Shown here piece after piece: positions 20,601 to 29,054 of a stretch of 64,000 bases of DNA. The notes beneath the pieces are model-generated. The model saw only the letters and a program-made list of their open reading frames with translations, was not told where the DNA came from and ran no database searches. This DNA is from Methylobacterium sp. B4. GTDB taxonomy: Bacteria > Pseudomonadota > Alphaproteobacteria > Rhizobiales > Beijerinckiaceae. The translations under genes and the position numbers were made by a program. Position 1 is the first letter of the stretch, and each line of letters starts with the position of its first letter. The stretch covers positions 1-64,000 of the forward strand of contig NZ_QJJJ01000004.1 in the NCBI RefSeq assembly GCF_003201865.1, read 5' to 3'.

Positions 20601-21208
20601 CGCAGGCCCCCTGCCGCCACGGATTCCGCCGCCTCCGCGCGCCGGCCGAGCCACGTTTCCCGGTCGAGGCGGAAGCTGTGGCTCGGCACCGCGCCGCCCC
20701 GCGCCGCGAAGACCGGCGCCGCTTCCCCCGTGCAGCGGAAGCCGCACGCTTCCAGGACGCGCCGCGAGGCCGGGTTCGCGACCATCGCCGCCGAGGCCAG
20801 CGCCCGCCCGCCCGCATAGGCGAAGTAGGCGTCGATGATGGCGTCCGCCGCCTCCCGCATCAGTCCCTCGCCCCAGAACGGCCGTCCGAGCCAGTAGCCC
20901 AGATGCGGCTCGGGCGCCTCGGGCCGATCCTCGATCGAGACGATTCCGATCAGGCTGGCGGGGCTCGCCCGGCGGGTGATCGCCGTGACCAGCCCCGCCC
21001 CGGAGGCGTTGGTGGCGCGCGCCCGGATCACGAAGCCTTCGGCCTCGTGCGGGGGCAGCGGCGTCGGGATCCGCGCCGTCATCCCGGCGACCGCCGGATC
21101 GCCGGCGAGCCGGAGCACGGCCTCGGCGTCGCGGGCCGTGGGCCAGCGCAGCCAGAGCCGTCGCGTCTCGATGCGGAAGACGTCGTCGCGGGTGAGATCG
21201 GGAAACAT
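20597..21208 (-). CDS. GNAT N-acetyltransferase (RimJ/RimL type)
   Basis: A 203-residue acetyltransferase. IETRRLWLRWPTARDAEAVLRLAGD is the typical RimJ/RimL-like opening; EPHLGYWLGRPFWGEGLMREA contains the acetyl-CoA-binding Q/RxxGxG-like segment and NPASRRVLEACGFRCTGE the end of the fold. Members acetylate ribosomal protein N-termini, antibiotics or small molecules; the substrate here cannot be predicted. It sits between rpmA and obgE and overlaps the next gene by four bases. Confidence 0.85.
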   Translation of the reverse strand: MFPDLTRDDVFRIETRRLWLRWPTARDAEAVLRLAGDPAVAGMTARIPTPLPPHEAEGFVIRARATNASGAGLVTAITRRASPASLIGIVSIEDRPEAPEPHLGYWLGRPFWGEGLMREAADAIIDAYFAYAGGRALASAAMVANPASRRVLEACGFRCTGEAAPVFAARGGAVPSHSFRLDRETWLGRRAEAAESVAAGGLR

Positions 21209-21258
21209 CGTGAACCGGTCATGTGAGGGCGCTTTGCGGCGCCGTCCGGGACGACGAA

Positions 21259-21286
21259 GGGGGAGGATGGTGCCCCATCCTCCCCC
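21259..21286 (-). terminator. Perfect 12-bp hairpin after rpmA
   Basis: Inverted repeat GGGGGAGGATGG / CCATCCTCCCCC with a 4-base loop, lying about 110 bases downstream of the rpmA stop and 50 bases upstream of the GNAT start. On the minus strand it is followed by TTCGTCG rather than a real T-run, so it may be a weak terminator or an mRNA-stabilising hairpin separating rplU-rpmA from the downstream genes. Confidence 0.55.
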
Positions 21287-21396
21287 GTGATCCGATCCGC
21301 CGGGCTTTCCTCGGGAAGCCTTCAGCGCTCGTCCGCCGGTTCGGTGTAGGACACCGGCGGGACGCTCGCTTCGTCGTCAGCGACAAACGTCCGCCG

Positions 21397-21663
21397 TTAT
21401 TCCGCGGCCTGGGCCAGCGGTACGACCGCTACGAAAGCACGGCCGCGCTTCGTCTCGAAGCGGACCTTGCCCTCGACGAGCGCGAACAGGGTGTGATCCT
21501 TGCCCATGCCGACATTGGTGCCGGGATGCCACTTCGTGCCGCGCTGGCGCACGATGATGTTGCCCGGGATCACGGCCTCGGAGCCGAACTTCTTCACGCC
21601 GAGGCGCTGGCCGGCGGAGTCGCGGCCGTTGCGGGACGAGCCGCCTGCTTTTTTGTGTGCCAT
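21397..21663 (-). CDS. rpmA: 50S ribosomal protein L27
   Basis: An 88-residue L27. The start [20 protein letters not shown] is the canonical N-terminal arm that reaches the peptidyl transferase centre; [15 protein letters not shown] and [14 protein letters not shown] follow. No N-terminal processing extension (as in Firmicutes) is present. It follows rplU by 48 bases in the standard L21-L27 operon. Confidence 0.98.
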   Translation of the reverse strand: MAHKKAGGSSRNGRDSAGQRLGVKKFGSEAVIPGNIIVRQRGTKWHPGTNVGMGKDHTLFALVEGKVRFETKRGRAFVAVVPLAQAAE

Positions 21664-21711
21664 GGGATTGCTCCGGAATTCTGCTGGATCTGCGTTCGGA
21701 CGGGCGGCCGA

Positions 21712-22086
21712 TTACTCGGCAGCGGCCGGCTCGGCCTTCCGGGTCTTGCGCGGCTCGGCCTTCGAGGTCTTGCCGCCGGCGCTGATCTCGGTGATGCGCA
21801 CGACCGTGAAGTCCTGGCGGTGACCGCGGCGGCGACGCGAGTTCTGGCGGCGGCGCTTCTTGAAGGCGATGACCTTGCGGGTGCGGCCGTGCTGGACGAT
21901 CTCGCCGGTGACGCCGATGCCCGACAGGAGCGGGGTGCCGACCTGGGTGGCATCGCCGTCGGTGAACAGCAGCACGTCGCCGAAGGTGACGGCGGCGCCG
22001 GCCTCGCCCTCGAGCGTGGCCACGGTGATGACGTCGTTGGCGGCGACGCGATACTGCTTGCCGCCTGTCTTGATGACTGCGAACAT
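21712..22086 (-). CDS. rplU: 50S ribosomal protein L21
   Basis: A 124-residue L21 starting MFAVIKTGGKQYRV. The RNA-binding core ends with KKRRRQNSRRRRGHRQDFTVVRITEI; a C-terminal extension of about 28 residues, Lys/Ala/Glu-rich (GGKTSKAEPRKTRKAEPAAAE), is longer than in E. coli L21 (103 residues), as in several alphaproteobacteria. The frame is open 64 codons upstream but the conserved start sets the ATG. The roughly 210-base leader upstream probably holds the operon promoter. Confidence 0.98.
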   Translation of the reverse strand: MFAVIKTGGKQYRVAANDVITVATLEGEAGAAVTFGDVLLFTDGDATQVGTPLLSGIGVTGEIVQHGRTRKVIAFKKRRRQNSRRRRGHRQDFTVVRITEISAGGKTSKAEPRKTRKAEPAAAE

Positions 22087-22296
22087 CGTTGTCTCTCGTG
22101 TTCTCTGCCGGCCTCCGGCACCGCAAGGGGCCTGGGCCGTCTTCTTGTTCAGGTCATCCGCGCGGGTCGGGCCGGGTCGGTGGGACTTGGCCGTGAGTGC
22201 ACGAACGCGAAACGCGCGGACTTCGTCGAGGAAGCCGCGCGGTGCCGGCCGGATAGTCGGGTGCGGGGATTCTGTCAAGAAGACCGAGATCGCGCT

Positions 22297-23859
22297 CTAC
22301 CGCTTCGTCAGCCCGCCCAGCACATTACGAAGAATCGCGTCGCCCACCTCGGTGCCGACCTTGCGGGCCATCGAGCGGGCGGCGTTGCCGATGACCTGCT
22401 CGGCCAGACTCTGCGGCGGGCGCCGGGTGCGGCCGGTTCCCCTGCCTGCCCCTTTGCCCTTCTGGGCCGGCTCCTCGCCGCCGCCGAACAGGCCGCCGAG
22501 CAGCCCGCCCAGCATGCCGGACAACCCGCCCTCGCTCTGGCCCGCGGCTTCCGCCGGGGCAGAATCCAAATGCTTGCGTTTGGCCAGCATCTCGTAGGCG
22601 CTCTCGTTGTCGACCGCCTCGTCGTATTTTCCGCGCAGGGGGCTCTGCCGGACGATCTCGGCGCGCTCGGCCGGCGTCAGTGGCCCGACGCGGCCCTGCG
22701 GCGGGGCGATCAAGGCCCGCTCGACCATGGAGGGCGTGCCCTTGGCCTCGAGGAAACTCACCAGCGCCTCGCCCACCGCGAGTTCGGTGATGGCCTTGCC
22801 GACATCGAAGCCCGGATTCTGGCGGAAGGTCTCGGCGGCGGCGCGCACCGCCCGCTGGTCGCGGGGGGTGAAGGCGCGCAGCGCGTGCTGCACCCGGTTG
22901 CCGAGCTGACCGAGCACGGTCTCGGGCACGTCGAGCGGGTTCTGCGTCACGAAGTAGACGCCGACGCCCTTCGAGCGGATCAGCCGCACGACCTGCTCCA
23001 CCGCGTCGAGGAGCGCCTTGGGGGCGTCGTTGAACAGCAGGTGCGCTTCGTCGAAGAAGAAGACGAGCTTGGGCTTGTCGAGGTCGCCCACTTCGGGAAG
23101 CTGCTCGAACAGCTCGGAGAGCATCCAGAGCAGGAACGAGGCGTAGAGGCGCGGCCGCTGCATCAGCTTGTCGGCGGCGAGGATGTTGACGAAGCCCCGC
23201 CCCTCGCGGTCCGTGCGCATGAAGTCGGTCAGCTCCAGCGCCGGCTCGCCCAGGAATTTGTCCGCGCCCTGGTTCTCGAGCACCAAGAGCGAACGCTGGA
23301 TCGCCCCGATCGAGGCGCCCGAGACGTTGCCGTAGCTGGCCGAGAGTTCCTTGGCATTCTCGGACAGGAAGGTGAGGAGCGCGCGCAGGTCCTTCAGGTC
23401 GATGAGCGGCCACTGGTTCTCGTCGGCGACGCGGAAGGCGATGTTGAGCACGCCCTCCTGCGTGTCGTTGAGGTCGAGCAGGCGGGCCAGCAGCAGCGGG
23501 CCCATCTCCGTCACGGTGCAGCGGATCGGGTGGCCCTGTTCGCCGAACACGTCCCAGAACAGGGTGGGGAAGCGGTCGGGCTCGTAAGCGATCCCGAGTT
23601 CCTCGGCGCGCTTGACGAAATGCGGCTTGGCCTCGCCCGCGGCGGCCAGGCCGGACAGGTCGCCCTTGATGTCGGCGGCGAAGACCGGCACGCCGGCGTT
23701 CGAGAACCCCTCGGCCAGCACCTGCAGCGTCACGGTCTTGCCGGTGCCTGTGGCGCCCGCCACGAGGCCGTGGCGGTTGGCCAGCCGCAGGCTCAGCACC
23801 TCGGGCTTGGGATGCGGCCCCGTGCTCCGTCCCACCAGGATGGTCCCCTCGCCCGCCAT
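22297..23859 (-). CDS. HerA/FtsK-like ATPase, DUF853 family (YjgR-like)
   Basis: A 520-residue P-loop ATPase. Walker A is GATGTGKT at residues 35-42, Walker [13 protein letters not shown] near 250, and [30 protein letters not shown] matches the sensor and arginine-finger part of DUF853 proteins (E. coli YjgR). It belongs to the HerA/FtsK group of hexameric translocases, but its cellular role is not established. Near the C-terminus is a Gly-rich patch ([19 protein letters not shown]) followed by a basic stretch. It lies immediately upstream of the rplU leader on the same strand and diverges from the next gene. Confidence 0.88.
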   Translation of the reverse strand: MAGEGTILVGRSTGPHPKPEVLSLRLANRHGLVAGATGTGKTVTLQVLAEGFSNAGVPVFAADIKGDLSGLAAAGEAKPHFVKRAEELGIAYEPDRFPTLFWDVFGEQGHPIRCTVTEMGPLLLARLLDLNDTQEGVLNIAFRVADENQWPLIDLKDLRALLTFLSENAKELSASYGNVSGASIGAIQRSLLVLENQGADKFLGEPALELTDFMRTDREGRGFVNILAADKLMQRPRLYASFLLWMLSELFEQLPEVGDLDKPKLVFFFDEAHLLFNDAPKALLDAVEQVVRLIRSKGVGVYFVTQNPLDVPETVLGQLGNRVQHALRAFTPRDQRAVRAAAETFRQNPGFDVGKAITELAVGEALVSFLEAKGTPSMVERALIAPPQGRVGPLTPAERAEIVRQSPLRGKYDEAVDNESAYEMLAKRKHLDSAPAEAAGQSEGGLSGMLGGLLGGLFGGGEEPAQKGKGAGRGTGRTRRPPQSLAEQVIGNAARSMARKVGTEVGDAILRNVLGGLTKR

Positions 23860-24006
23860 CTCGCCGTCCTCGCCCGAACCGTGACCGTGTCGCGCGTCAG
23901 GGTATGGCGCCCGGACCGCCCGATCCAGGGGTTTGGCTCACGGGCGACCCTTGATTTCGCCGCCGCCGCATCGGACAGACGAGATCTGCTGAGGAGGAAG
24001 CGTTTT

Positions 24007-24393
24007 ATGGAAGAGCTGATTGCCCGCGTCACCAACCGCACGGGGATCGACGCGGCGACCGCCAAGACCGCGATCGGCCACATCCTGGCCTTCCTGCAGA
24101 AGGAGGGGCCGGCGACCGAGGTGAGCCAGCTGATGGCCGCGCTGCCGGGCTCCGAGACCGCGATCGCGGAGTCGAACGCCGCGGAGGGCGGCGGCGGCCT
24201 GATGGGCATGCTGGGAGGCATGATGGGCGGGGGCGTGATGGCGCTCGGCCAGAAGCTGATCTCGGCGGGCGTGCCGATGAACCAGATGCAGCCGCTCGGC
24301 CAGGAGCTGTTCGCCTACGGCCGTGAGAAGGCGGGCGAGGATACGATGGGGCCGATCGTCGCCTCGATCCCGGGCCTGAACCAGTTCGTCTGA
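24007..24393 (+). CDS. Small protein with Met/Gly-rich centre, DUF2267-like
   Basis: A 128-residue soluble protein. The first half (MEELIARVTNRTGIDAATAKTAIGHILAFLQKEGP) resembles the helical DUF2267/DUF2780-type module. The centre is a Gly/Met-rich segment (LMGMLGGMMGGGVMALGQ) that could be a flexible or weakly hydrophobic loop. A strong GAGGAGGAAG ribosome site precedes the ATG. It is divergent from the HerA-like gene with about 150 bases between them. Function unknown. Confidence 0.75.
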   Translation: MEELIARVTNRTGIDAATAKTAIGHILAFLQKEGPATEVSQLMAALPGSETAIAESNAAEGGGGLMGMLGGMMGGGVMALGQKLISAGVPMNQMQPLGQELFAYGREKAGEDTMGPIVASIPGLNQFV

Positions 24394-24460
24394 GCCGGGA
24401 GCGCCGTTCGCCAAGTCCCTCGGATCCTTAGCCAATTTCGTTCGTCGGCTACGGCGAAGC

Positions 24461-24495
24461 GCTTGCGCGAGGTGGATCAGCCACCCCGCGCAAGC
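24461..24495. terminator. Bulged long hairpin after the DUF2267-like gene
   Basis: Arms GCTTGCGCG (24461-24469) and CGCGCAAGC (24487-24495), with an inner GGTGG/CCACC pair around a 5-base loop and single-base bulges. It lies about 70 bases beyond the upstream stop and 110 before the next start. There is no T-run on either side, so a terminator role is tentative. Confidence 0.4.
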
Positions 24496-24604
24496 CTCTG
24501 TCCCGAAATGGATTTCTCCGTCATAAAAGCGTGCGGCCTTCGTGATGATGTCGCCGCACACGAGGGGCGCCGCAGCCTCTCGGCCGCGACGGGACGGATC
24601 GACC

Positions 24605-25603
24605 ATGCTGCCGAATTTTTCCCCGCGCGACGCGACGGCGGCGTGGAAGGCCGGCTGGGAAAGCAAGGTGCAGGCGCCGTTCGCCCGCTTCCGCCAGACC
24701 TTCGAGGGCGCCGACCTCGCGCTTCCCGGCGGCGCGCCGATCCTGCTCAAAACCCGCGTCAAGCGCCCCTTGCTCGATCCCGGTCTCGACCCCTGCCTCG
24801 GCCGCATCGGCTCGCTCGAAGTGCGGCTCGCGACCACCAAGTCCGAGATCCGCCGGGCCCAGCGCCTGCGCTTCGGCGTGTTCTACGAGGAGATGTCGGC
24901 CATCCCCTCGGGCCTGGCCGCGCTCAAGCGCCGGGACATCGACGCCTACGACGCCGTCTGCGACCACCTGCTGGTGATCGACCACGCGGCCACGGAGGCC
25001 AAACCGTTCCGGCAAGCCCGTCCGAAGGTCGTCGGCACCTACCGGCTGCTGCGCCAGGATCGGGCGGAGGCGCATTTCGGCTTCTACTCGGCTAGCGAGT
25101 ACGATCTGGCGCCCCTGCTGGATCGCCATCCCGGCAAGCGCTTCCTCGAACTCGGCCGCTCCTGCGTGCTGAAGCCCTACCGCACCAAGCGGACGGTCGA
25201 GCTGCTCTGGCACGGCATCTGGACCTACGTGCTGCACCACCGCATCGACGCGATGCTGGGCTGCGCCAGCCTGGAGGGGACCGATCCGGATCGCCTCGCC
25301 TTGCCCTTGAGCTTCCTCCACCACCACGCCCGCGCGCCCGAAGCGTGGCGCGCCCGTGCCCTCCCCGAGCGCTACGTGGCGATGGACCGGCTCGCGAAGG
25401 AGGCGGTCGATCCGAAGGCGGCGCTGATGGCGCTGCCGCCGCTGGTGAAGGGCTACCTGCGGGTCGGGGCGACCTTCGGCGACGGCGCCGTGGTGGACCG
25501 CCAGTTCGGCACCACCGACGTGCTCGTGGTGCTGCCGGTCTCGGCCATCGCCGCCCGCTATATCGGCCATTTCGGCGCGGGTGCGGATCGGCACGCCGCC
25601 TGA
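24605..25603 (+). CDS. OlsB-like N-acyltransferase (ornithine lipid synthesis)
   Basis: A 332-residue GNAT-fold protein of the OlsB/hemolysin-like acyltransferase family. The signature runs from VRLATTKSEIRRAQRLRFGVFYEEM, through KVVGTYRLLRQDRAE, to FLELGRSCVLKPYRTKRTVELLWHGI. OlsB transfers a 3-hydroxyacyl chain from acyl carrier protein to ornithine, making lyso-ornithine lipid. No olsA is adjacent, so the second acylation must be encoded elsewhere. It is about 50 residues longer at the N-terminus than many OlsB proteins. An MFS gene follows about 75 bases downstream. A function on other amino acids (glycine, glutamine) is possible. Confidence 0.78.
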   Translation: MLPNFSPRDATAAWKAGWESKVQAPFARFRQTFEGADLALPGGAPILLKTRVKRPLLDPGLDPCLGRIGSLEVRLATTKSEIRRAQRLRFGVFYEEMSAIPSGLAALKRRDIDAYDAVCDHLLVIDHAATEAKPFRQARPKVVGTYRLLRQDRAEAHFGFYSASEYDLAPLLDRHPGKRFLELGRSCVLKPYRTKRTVELLWHGIWTYVLHHRIDAMLGCASLEGTDPDRLALPLSFLHHHARAPEAWRARALPERYVAMDRLAKEAVDPKAALMALPPLVKGYLRVGATFGDGAVVDRQFGTTDVLVVLPVSAIAARYIGHFGAGADRHAA

Positions 25604-25679
25604 CGCGAGCGGGTTGCGCGGAGGCGGCGGGCGGGCTCAGGCAGGCGCCCCTGCCCGCTCTTCCGCCCCTCCGAAGGTC

Positions 25680-26849
25680 ATGTCCGCGCTCTCCCAGCCC
25701 CTGTCCGACCGCGAGCGTCTCGGCGCGATGGCCGCCGCGATCGCCTGCGTCGCGGTGGTGGGTACGGGGCTCGGCCTGTCGATCCCGCTCCTGTCGCTGG
25801 AGATGGAGCGGATGGGAGCCTCCAGCGTCGTCATCGGCCTCAACACGGCGGTGGCGGGCTTGGCCGCGATCCTCACGGTGCCCTTCGTGCCGCGGCTTGC
25901 CGCGTCGGTCGGCGTGGTGCGCCTTCTGATCCTGGCGATCGCACTCGGCGGTCTCTGCCTCACCGCCTTCAAGGTCTTCCCCGACATCGTCCTGTGGTTC
26001 CCCCTGCGCTTCGTCTTCTCGACGACGATGGGGGTGCTGTTCGTGCTCTCCGAGTACTGGATCAACGACGCGGCGCCCAACGAGCGGCGCGGGCTGGTGA
26101 TGGGCGTCTACGCGACGGTGCTGGCCATCGGCTTCGCCATCGGGCCGACGCTGCTGACGATCCTGGGCACGGAAGGATACGCGCCCTACCTCGCCGGCTC
26201 GGCCCTGTTCTTCGTCGCGCTGACGCCGCTGATCCTCGCCCGCAACCTCTCGCCCTCCCTCGGGCACGCGAAGGGCGACGGCATGATGACCTATCTGCGC
26301 CTCGCGCCGCTGGCGGTGCTGGCCGCTGCCCTCTACGGCGCGGTGGAGGCGGGCGCCTTCGCCATCCTGCCGCTCTACGGCCTGCGCATCGGCCTCGACG
26401 CGCAGGTCTCCGCCGCCCTGGTGAGCGCGGTGGCGCTCGGCAACGTGCTGTTCCAGATCCCCGTCGGGCTCCTGGCCGACCGGATCGACCGCCGCCTCGT
26501 CCTGCTCGGCGCGAGCCTCGCGGGGGCGCTCGGCGCGGCCCTGATCCCCGCCGCCTCCGGCTCGCTGCCGCTGCTGAGCGCCCTTCTCTTCGTCTGGGGC
26601 GGCATCGCCGGCACGCTCTACACCGTGGGCCTCGCCCATCTCGGCGCGACCCTGCGCGGCCCGGATCTCGCCGGCGCCAACGCCGCCTTCGTGATGCTCT
26701 ACAATGCCGGGCTGATGCTCGGTCCGCCGCTCATCGGCGGCAGCATGGACCTGTTCGCGCCGCAGGGCTTCGCCCTCGCCCTCGCGCTGCTGTTCGCGGC
26801 CTACCTCGTGCCGGTGCTGCGCAGCCTCGCCCGAGGACGCCCGGGCTGA
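25680..26849 (+). CDS. MFS transporter (YcaD-like)
   Basis: A 389-residue major facilitator with about 12 membrane helices. The opening helix is MAAAIACVAVVGTGLGLSIPLLSLEM; NERRGLVMGVYATVLAIGFAIGPTLL and the LLADRIDRRLVLLGASLAG loop (motif A-like, between helices 8 and 9) are typical. It resembles the YcaD/drug-efflux group; the substrate is unknown. The frame is open further upstream, but the ATG at MSALSQPLSDRERLG gives a normal cytoplasmic N-terminus. Confidence 0.87.
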   Translation: MSALSQPLSDRERLGAMAAAIACVAVVGTGLGLSIPLLSLEMERMGASSVVIGLNTAVAGLAAILTVPFVPRLAASVGVVRLLILAIALGGLCLTAFKVFPDIVLWFPLRFVFSTTMGVLFVLSEYWINDAAPNERRGLVMGVYATVLAIGFAIGPTLLTILGTEGYAPYLAGSALFFVALTPLILARNLSPSLGHAKGDGMMTYLRLAPLAVLAAALYGAVEAGAFAILPLYGLRIGLDAQVSAALVSAVALGNVLFQIPVGLLADRIDRRLVLLGASLAGALGAALIPAASGSLPLLSALLFVWGGIAGTLYTVGLAHLGATLRGPDLAGANAAFVMLYNAGLMLGPPLIGGSMDLFAPQGFALALALLFAAYLVPVLRSLARGRPG

Positions 26850-26945
26850 CGGGCCGGCGCGGGAAACGGAACGGCACGGCGGGGCTGCCCGTTATCGGAG
26901 AAGCTGCACCGTTCCCTCCCGCCCACCCTCAAGGAGCCAGGTCTC

Positions 26946-27074
26946 ATGAGCCTCATCGGACGCCTCGTCACCAAGATCCTCGGCACCGACGACCGCATGG
27001 TCGCGCGCGACGACCGCAACGCCGGATCGAGCAGCCCGATCGGCCGCCTCGTCACGAAGATCCTGCGCAAGTAG
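26946..27074 (+). CDS. 42-residue protein with a duplicated IGRLVTKIL motif
   Basis: A very small but well-supported gene: AAGGAG lies nine bases before ATG and the frame closes with TAG after 42 codons. The peptide begins MSLIGRLVTKIL and ends PIGRLVTKILRK, so the nine-residue motif IGRLVTKIL occurs at both ends, separated by a charged linker (GTDDRMVARDDRNAGSSS). Each motif would make a short amphipathic basic helix; there is no signal peptide. It is about 95 bases after the MFS gene. No family is recognised. Membrane-active or nucleic-acid-binding roles are both possible. Confidence 0.65.
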   Translation: MSLIGRLVTKILGTDDRMVARDDRNAGSSSPIGRLVTKILRK

Positions 27075-27656
27075 CAGCCCCACGTCACGGACTCTTCGAG
27101 CCGAAGCAGGCCGGATTGTCCGTGCGGTCGAGCGACGATCCCCCCTGTTGACCGAAGAAGAGGCCGGCGCTTCGATATCCATCGATGCCGGCCTCACTCC
27201 GTTGGAGCTATGCTCACACGACCGCACAGGATGACGCGCGACCGGCATGGCCGATCGGCATAACGTGCCAAGCCGGCCCTCACCCTGAACGGCGAGGCCT
27301 CGATGGGCTGGATATTTTGTACGTGAGGGCCGTCCGTATAGACGCAGTGCAATTCATTCAATATGACATGGCCTGAATTTTAATATCGATAAAACATATT
27401 CGCACTAGAGCCAAATACTACGTAATTTATATAACGACGAAATTTTTATCAAAAACTCGAATATTTTCTGGAGAAAAATTTTCTCGGTATGCAATTTTGA
27501 ATGCGAATATTTGATTTCCTGAGCTGGGGTAGTCCGTTCGACGCGCGAACGACACGTTAGAGTCTGACCATCGGGCGGCCACTCCCAATTGGGCGCTTTA
27601 CAACCGCAGGTAATGTCTTCAATCCTCCTGCCGTCGCGATTCAGGAGTGGGACGGC
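27075..27656 (+). other. Gene-free region with an AT-rich patch
   Basis: About 580 bases without a convincing gene. The first 280 have ordinary composition; from about 27370 to 27520 the sequence becomes very AT-rich, quite unlike the rest of the window. The patch contains an exact inverted repeat (GAGAAAA-A-TTTTCTC, 27471-27485) and a looser pair (AACATATTCGC at 27393 and GCGAATATTT at 27503). A 63-codon frame at 27185 has no ribosome site or recognisable motif and is not called. The patch probably holds the promoter and regulatory sites of the metalloprotease gene, or marks an insertion. Confidence 0.55.
27471..27485. repeat. Inverted repeat in AT-rich patch (candidate operator)
   Basis: GAGAAAA, one A, then TTTTCTC: a perfect 7+7 palindrome about 170 bases upstream of the metalloprotease start, lying within the most AT-rich stretch of the window. 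It is a plausible repressor or H-NS/MucR-type target; there is no direct evidence. Confidence 0.35.
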
Positions 27657-28715
27657 ATGGCCGGTGATGTGGCGCTCGATGAAACCCTTCTGCCGCTGGT
27701 CTCGGCGCACGGAAGCCTTATGGCCGCGTCTGGCCCTGTCCTTCACGAGTACGGTTCGTCGGTGAGGATCGGCATCGGGGGAGGCGGTCGTCCCTTGGCG
27801 GCCCTCAACGAAGAGGCCTTGTCCGACGCCGAGAAGAGCGGGTTGCAGGCCTTCCGCCTGCGGCTCTCGGAGCCGTATCGGGCCAGGAAGGCGAGCCGGC
27901 CCTATGCGGACGTCCCCTGGGGCAGTTCGACCGCCGTTCCGCAACTGCACCGCGACCGCCAGGCCGTCATCCGCGGCGCACCCGTGGCGCAGGATCCGAG
28001 CGCTGCCCCGGCCGGGGCGCCGGAGGCGAAGCGGCTGGCGGGCCGCGTGGCTGTCGGCCTCGTCATCGTGTCGGGACCCGGCTCGCTTGCCATGACGGAT
28101 GCGCAGACCCGCAAGATCGTCGCCGAGGTCCAGAACGGATTGAGTTATCTCGGGGGCCAGGCCCCGGCGCGAGACGTGACCTTCGTCTACGACATCCAAG
28201 TCGCCCAGATCGACGTTCCCGACACGCAATCAGCTCCGCCCGCCGGGACCAAGCTGGACGATCTCTACGAATACTACGAGCGCCCCTGGCGAGATGCGGC
28301 GCTGGCGGCGATCGGTCAGGCTCCCGGCGGCAGCGGCATCCGCAGCTACATTCGCTCGATCAAGGCGCAGAAGAGTGCGCAGGCCGCTTACTGTGCGTTT
28401 TTCACGCATTACACGCTTCACCACTTCGCCTATTGTAGCGGGTCGTACCTCACAATGCAGTATTCAAACGATGGTTGGGGGCCGGAAAATCTCGATCGGA
28501 TCTTCGCTCACGAGACCGGTCATATCTTCGGCGCGCCGGACGAGTATGCCGAGAGTGGGTGCGATTGCGGCGGCGCCTGGGGATTCCACCGCCGGCCGAA
28601 CCTGAATTGCGAGAGTTGTGCGGATAACAGCGTCGATTGCATCATGAAGCGCAACACTTGGGCAATGTGCGACGAGACACCCTACCACCTCGGATATACA
28701 ATGACAGGTGTCTGA
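27657..28715 (+). CDS. Putative zinc metalloprotease (HExxH..G..DE), cysteine-rich
   Basis: A 352-residue protein. The zinc-binding motif HETGHIFGAPDEY has His285, Glu286, His289, Gly292 and Asp295; a methionine that could form a metzincin Met-turn is at 330 (VDCIMKRN). The third metal ligand is probably Asp295 (snapalysin-like) or a nearby residue, since there is no third His in the usual place; M64-type peptidases have a related HExxHxF...DEY motif. Eight cysteines cluster in the C-terminal half (YCAF, YCSG, GCDC, NCESC, DC, MC), suggesting disulfides and export, yet there is no signal peptide. The N-terminal 150 residues match nothing recognised. AGGAG precedes the ATG. A small gene follows after 12 bases. 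No close family assigned. Confidence 0.7.
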   Translation: MAGDVALDETLLPLVSAHGSLMAASGPVLHEYGSSVRIGIGGGGRPLAALNEEALSDAEKSGLQAFRLRLSEPYRARKASRPYADVPWGSSTAVPQLHRDRQAVIRGAPVAQDPSAAPAGAPEAKRLAGRVAVGLVIVSGPGSLAMTDAQTRKIVAEVQNGLSYLGGQAPARDVTFVYDIQVAQIDVPDTQSAPPAGTKLDDLYEYYERPWRDAALAAIGQAPGGSGIRSYIRSIKAQKSAQAAYCAFFTHYTLHHFAYCSGSYLTMQYSNDGWGPENLDRIFAHETGHIFGAPDEYAESGCDCGGAWGFHRRPNLNCESCADNSVDCIMKRNTWAMCDETPYHLGYTMTGV

Positions 28716-28727
28716 AGGAGGCTCCCG

Positions 28728-29042
28728 ATGGAACAGCTGTTCATCGTCGAGGACGACCGATCCGACGAGCGCACGCGGCGGGCTCTCCGCAGCGTTCGGA
28801 AGAGTCAGGAATTCTCCGAACGCGTCTTCGTCGCGGAGGGGGATGCCCGGTCGATCGCGGCTCTCGGTCAGTCGCCGGGCGTCCGGACGCCGAGCCAGCT
28901 GACGGCCGATGCGGCGGACGCGCTCTCGCCTGCCGAACGGCTTTCGATCGATGCGTGGCAGAGCCGTGCGGAGCCCGAGGCGAAGGTGCGTCCCGGCGAC
29001 GGCTTGAGTTGGGGGCACAAGGATTTTCGGGCGCCCCGGTGA
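28728..29042 (+). CDS. 104-residue partner of the metalloprotease, unknown function
   Basis: A 104-residue soluble, charged protein starting MEQLFIVEDDRSDERTRRAL. It follows the metalloprotease stop by only 12 bases, with a strong GAAGGAGG site in the gap, so the two are surely co-transcribed. The segment ERVFVAEGDARSIAALGQSPGVR loosely resembles the end of propeptide-like protease inhibitors (strand, helix, PGV turn), which would suit an immunity or chaperone role; this is speculation. No cysteines and no signal peptide. The ORF is convergent with the patatin gene, whose stop is 12 bases away. Confidence 0.65.
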   Translation: MEQLFIVEDDRSDERTRRALRSVRKSQEFSERVFVAEGDARSIAALGQSPGVRTPSQLTADAADALSPAERLSIDAWQSRAEPEAKVRPGDGLSWGHKDFRAPR

Positions 29043-29054
29043 CGGGGCGTCCGC

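Noticed and set aside
27185-27376. 63-codon open frame in the intergenic region before the metalloprotease
   Set aside because: No ribosome site and no recognisable motif. Not strong enough to call.
27405-28229. 274-codon minus-strand frame opposite the metalloprotease and the AT-rich patch
   Set aside because: Product is shadow-like and its first half is antisense to the metalloprotease; no motifs.
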